Shown here: positions 59,949 through 64,000 of the stretch, in pieces
How the letters are laid out: each line of letters opens with the position of its first letter
Position numbering within the stretch: the first letter of the stretch is position 1
NCBI GenBank assembly: GCA_039720395.1
Contig: CM077828.1
Location: forward strand, 27,508,717 to 27,572,716
Length of the DNA stretch: 64,000 nucleotides
DNA from: Liquidambar formosana
Taxonomy: Eukaryota > Streptophyta > Magnoliopsida > Saxifragales > Altingiaceae
Direction: 5' to 3'
Notes under the pieces: model-generated
Seen by the model: the letters and a program-made list of their open reading frames with translations, nothing else
What the model was told of the DNA's origin: nothing
Database searches by the model: none
Translations under genes and position numbers: made by a program

Positions 59949-62153
59949 TTAGGACATGAATACTTGAACACTTGCAGTCTTCATTACCCGGCAGACAGGG
60001 CAAACATCAATGAACCCTTCACAGTCCATGCAGAGACACAGGTGTCTACAAGGCAACAACAAGATATTGACTTCCTTGACCTTGCAAGCTCTACAATTCA
60101 TCTGCTTCGACGCAAAGACTGGATTTCCAGAACCGCCAACAATGCCTAGATGATTCTGATTAGCATAAGAGGCTGCATCATCCACCTCACTGTCCCCACA
60201 ACCTTCCTTACCTTGCAAAGCACCTCGTGCGATGACTTGCTCAAGATCACTCTTCAGGGAATTCACAATTGATTCATTGTATTTGGCTCTATTGTGCCAG
60301 GACTGAACTTCCATACTGACCTGCTTTATTCTATCCACTAGTTCCTTGTTCTTGCGGTTCATGTTCTCTATTTCGAGCTCTTTCTCATGCAACTTCCTGC
60401 CAACTACTTTGTCAATGGTATTCAGGAGAGTAATTGTGTGCTTGTGCTTCAGTTCACTTACACCTTTCACAATGTTTTCTTCCTGCTTAAAATAAATCAA
60501 GTCAGAAGTAGTTGGAAAAGGTACAAAAGCCAACAGCAGCAATAAATCTACAATTACTACAGTTTCATGTATGAAGAGTGTCAACACCCTTTTGCAAAAT
60601 CACCAAATTAGTCTCAATTAATGGCCAAATATATGCTCCTTTATGATTGTAAGTTTGTAACCACTTAATTAATTATTAAATTTATCCAATTTACTCCATA
60701 TTACATATTCTAAAATGATTCCTGAATTTCAAATTATTCAGTGAAAAAAGTTAACCTTTGGGAATTTCACATTTGTTACCGACTTACCGGGCCCCGCTTA
60801 AAAGGAGCAACACTATGTAATGGTCTTTGTCATTGATTAGTTAGAACTTAGAACACATAATAAAATGCTAATTTCATTTTAGGAAGTAGATCTCATAGGA
60901 GGCAATAAATATTTTATAAAAGAAAGAATTAAAAGATTTCTTTTGACTGTTGGGAAAAAAGGTAGATCTTAAACCCCCACCATATGTATTATTACAGAAT
61001 CAGAGTAGTACCTGCACTCTGATATAATGATCGAACTCCCCCTTCTGCCGATCAATCTCAGACTTAAGATTAACAGGGAGGGCACCTGTCATGCTTTCAC
61101 TTGCAGAAGTAACAGAAGAGTTGTGTTCATCTTCCTCATATGAAAGCCTCAGACCAGTTGATACAGGGTTTGGATTCAAAATGCTTCCAGACTGGCCAGC
61201 TTCATCTTGGCAAAAATTATTTAATGATGTGTGAAGCTTTTGCTGTCTGGAAACAGATTCCACCTGCCTACCTCTCTTGATTGGCCGGTTCATCGCAGTT
61301 GCATGCTCATTTCCCATGTAGTTTAAGGGATCAACACTACACCCAACTGGAACTGTAACGTAAATTGCAACAATGACTTATGAGATTAGACCAATCACAA
61401 AACAAACGAGAAGATCATGAAAAACTCTGAAGTGTAAAACTTTCTCTGAAAATAGTAAATCGTGAGAAAATGCTGATGGATTTCCACCAACTTCCTCCCT
61501 CTCTCTCTCTACATATAATTACCCATAGAAAGGACTAACTTACAAGGCCTATTCTAGTCATTACAAAATTACATACATGCATCTTAATTAAGTAAAGAGG
61601 CCATCTTTCCCTGCATTGTGATTTTTATAGTAGAAGTACACCAAGTCTCCCTTGATTATGTGGAACCATAATGTGGGTTTGATCTATGTTTGCATAAATT
61701 TCAGGAAAAAAAATGACTATTAAGTTAACAATTGCATAAGACATTGCAAGTACAGAACAAGCATTAAGGATTTGACCCTTATATTCAAGCCAAGCAAGAA
61801 CCTTCTAAGTTCTACCTAAATTATCGCAACTGTAAAAATACAATACAACACAGACGCACCCGCACATGAATGACCTTCCAACATTGCATAACAAATTTAG
61901 AATATAAAAGGAGTAGCTTGAAAAACAACAAAACACCACGAGAGGAAAAGCCAAGTAACAAGTCAAAGAAGATCAGAACTACATTAAAATAAATAAAAAA
62001 ATAGAAGATAACAACAAACGAGCAAAAAGTTCTCAGGAAAAACTCACAATCTCCAAATAACTGCAGCTGAGGCAATGCATTGGCACCATACTGAAACCGG
62101 TTTTCCTCAAGGAAAACGGGGAACATGGGATGGCTATTACCACCTCCAAACAT
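59949..62153 (-). CDS. RING-type E3 ubiquitin ligase, BOI / SBP1-like
   Basis: Probable E3 ubiquitin ligase of the BOI (Botrytis susceptible1 interactor) / S-RNase-binding protein 1 family; members act in defence, cell-death limitation and gibberellin signalling. Coding exons in transcript order: 62153-62048, 61352-61012, 60482-59949; 981 nt, 326 aa. The N terminus MFGGGNSHPMFPVFLEENRF and LPQLQLFGDF are family marks. The middle (about residues 150-240) is a charged coiled coil (ELKHKH...LHEKELEIENMNRKNKEL) followed by the QSWHNRAKYNE segment of the BOI-specific WRD region. The C-terminal RING is C3HC4: CRACKVKEVNILLLPCRHLC, then CMDC...CPVCR, ending QVFMS. An untranslated first exon likely lies at about 63,188-63,290, spliced to 62,157. 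No intact nuclear localisation signal was proven, although KRGR at about residue 58 is a candidate. Which family member it matches is not decided. Confidence 0.93.
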
Positions 62154-63187
62154 ATTCCTAACAAAAACCAGCCCATGATATCAGTACTCCATACATCATC
62201 CATGCTATCCACAAGTCAAGAAAAAATTACAATCAAGATCAAGTAAAGCAATGTCTTACCGAAATACAATTCATGCACAACAAAATTCCATAACAATAAG
62301 GAGAAACCCAGAAACAAAAGAATGCCAGAAGATCACTTTACATTATCCCACAAATCTTAAAGCACCAAAAATTCTAATGATTTTACAAAATGCCAGAAGA
62401 ACAACCAAATGGAGTGTATCAAACCTCAATAAATTTCTTTAAAAAAAAAAAACCCATCTATCCCAAGGACGAAACTGAAATAGTAACATTTAGTCCTAAT
62501 CTTAACAAGGATTCCTGATAAAAGATATGTGCGAACTTTTAATATCAGCCCTTTATTTTTCATCTAATGCTCCAAATTTAGTACAACCCAGAATGTAGGC
62601 TATCAAAATTTGGGTTGTTAGATAAAAGAAAAAAATAAATAAAGCGCTGGGACTAGAAGTTCACATGTATCGCATATCAGGGATCCCTGATAAGATGGGG
62701 ACTACACATACAAATGTACATATATATCATTTCACAGAGACTATCAAAAATAAGAAATCTGATTTACCCAGAGACAGCTGCAAAGCGATTCATCTCGGGT
62801 TTGATCCACTCTGATCGTATTCAATGACAACCAATGAGCTTATACAAATAAGACTATGCAAAGTAGTAACCACATGGAGACTTATCCAATCCGATAATGA
62901 CCATTAGCAGAACATGAAAGATCCAAATCCAATCACATCGTATTTCAATAACGAAACAGGCTAGAATCAACCCTAGCCCTCTGTATGCTTCCCAGCAAAA
63001 AATTAAAATAAAAAAAAAAAAAATCAAACAACTCACATCAGCTAAGCCAGATTGTTCTGTCAAGCTCATTTGAGCGGACGAAAAGGTGGGTAGGGGAAAC
63101 AAGATTAAAAATCTAATTGTGATCTCATTTTCCAAAATTTTCTCGGAAACCAAACAGAAATAAAGCTACAAAAATGGGAATCCGTAC

Positions 63188-63290
63188 CTGGAAAAACGCT
63201 AAGATTTCGTGGCGGAATCGGAGGGATTGAAGGAATGGATTTGGACGTGAAGGGTGGAATCTGGACGGTGAGAGTTCATGGGGACAGATG
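63188..63290 (-). promoter_or_regulatory. Probable untranslated first exon and TATA region of the RING gene
   Basis: On the minus strand a splice donor CCAG|GTACGG lies at 63,188, matching an acceptor TTGTTAG at 62,158. A TATA-like TTTTTATATCATCC sits at about 63,306-63,319, so transcription likely starts near 63,280. The exact start is inferred. Confidence 0.5.
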
Positions 63291-63456
63291 GAGAATGGTA
63301 GGAAGGGATGATATAAAAAGAGGGGCGTGGTGGTGAGGTGAGTGGGTATCGGTTAAGAAAACCGACGATTCCAGAAGTACGGGGACTCGAAATCTTCATC
63401 GCTGTCTCTCCAGCTTTCTTTTCTTTTCTTTTCGTTTTCCTCACACCATCACTCAT

Positions 63457-64000
63457 ATTTAAATTTTTTTATTTTTCTTTTCTTACTCATCTCATTGTGC
63501 GAATTGACCAAAATGACCTTTTTATTTCTTCTCCATTTTTCTTCTCTTTCTTCTTTTCTTTTTTTTTTAAGGGCCGTTGGTTGATTTTAGTATTTACCTT
63601 AAATGGTAAAGATTAGAGCAACTCCAATAGAGAGATCTACTTACACCAACTAAAACTAAATTTTACTCACTTTTTCATGATACGTGCTTTATCATTTAGC
63701 AATTTCAATTATTATATTTGATTTTTAATCAAATTTTAGGTCATATTTAATTCAAGATTTAGCATTTAATCATTTTTTCAATAGAGATGAATCATGTGTA
63801 CGACCAAGGATCAATTTTTCTCTCACCCTCAAATTTGGCTTTGGGCTTTTGACCCATCAGAGCTGATATAACCAAATCTTAACCTTTTGTTACGGTAATA
63901 CTTAAAATATAATGTTGGTTTCTCCAAAATAACTATTACCAATGGAATTGGTCTTATAAGTTTTTTTTAGTATTAAATTGAATAGGCAATAGATTTGCTC
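63457..64000. other. Intergenic, right edge
   Basis: AT-rich with T runs; no gene, RNA or element ends were identified before the window ends. Confidence 0.5.

Noticed and set aside
63199..63456. 85-codon minus-strand frame upstream of the RING gene
   Set aside because: It spans the likely TATA region and transcription start, so it would not be wholly transcribed; no conserved sequence.
1..64000. LTR retrotransposon, CRISPR array, canonical tRNA/rRNA genes
   Set aside because: I found no long LTR pair, gag/pol motifs, spacer-repeat array, full tRNA cloverleaf or rRNA sequence. tRNA-like boxes belong to SINEs.
1..64000. A functional gene cluster or novel pathway
   Set aside because: The intact genes (boron exporter, esterase, MYB, PEP translocator, RING E3) belong to unrelated processes and have ordinary plant spacing.

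Overview
The window is nuclear DNA from a flowering plant, most likely a eudicot. It is AT-rich, its genes have many GT-AG introns, and it carries typical plant repeats (Stowaway, PIF/Harbinger, Mutator, hAT, Helitron and tRNA-derived SINEs). No bacterial, organellar or viral block was seen. Exon limits below were set by reading splice sites and checking that the summed exons stay in frame.

Positions 1-22,000 hold almost no genes. They consist of a direct tandem duplication of a non-coding block: copy 1 at about 222-10,680 and copy 2 at about 11,662-21,975. The roughly 1 kb between the copies holds one lone first exon resembling pantothenate kinase 2. After duplication each copy gained its own transposons, so one copy shows the filled site and the other the empty site. 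This fixes the ends and target-site duplications of several elements.

Positions 22,500-64,000 carry five apparently intact genes and one pseudogene: a BOR1-type boron exporter (+, 12 coding exons, 721 aa); a GDSL/SGNH esterase of the CPRD49 / At5g62930 type (+, 6 exons, 242 aa); a decayed PRP31 splicing-factor copy (-) that kept some introns but lost exons; an R2R3-MYB of the MYB98 clade (+, 3 exons, 429 aa); a plastid phosphoenolpyruvate/phosphate translocator (-, 9 exons, 412 aa); and a BOI/SBP1-like RING E3 ligase (-, 3 coding exons, 326 aa). These are unrelated housekeeping or developmental genes, not a cluster or pathway.

No new multi-gene system is visible. The most interesting material is the transposon record: natural empty/filled insertion pairs in the tandem duplication, two same-family Helitrons nested in opposite orientation at 56,457-56,978, a composite Helitron at 16,253-18,228, and a Mutator foldback element about 145 bp upstream of the GDSL start codon. 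In the boron exporter, one of three tyrosine sorting positions described for Arabidopsis BOR1 is histidine, and the leader region contains three ATG-TAA minimal ORFs.
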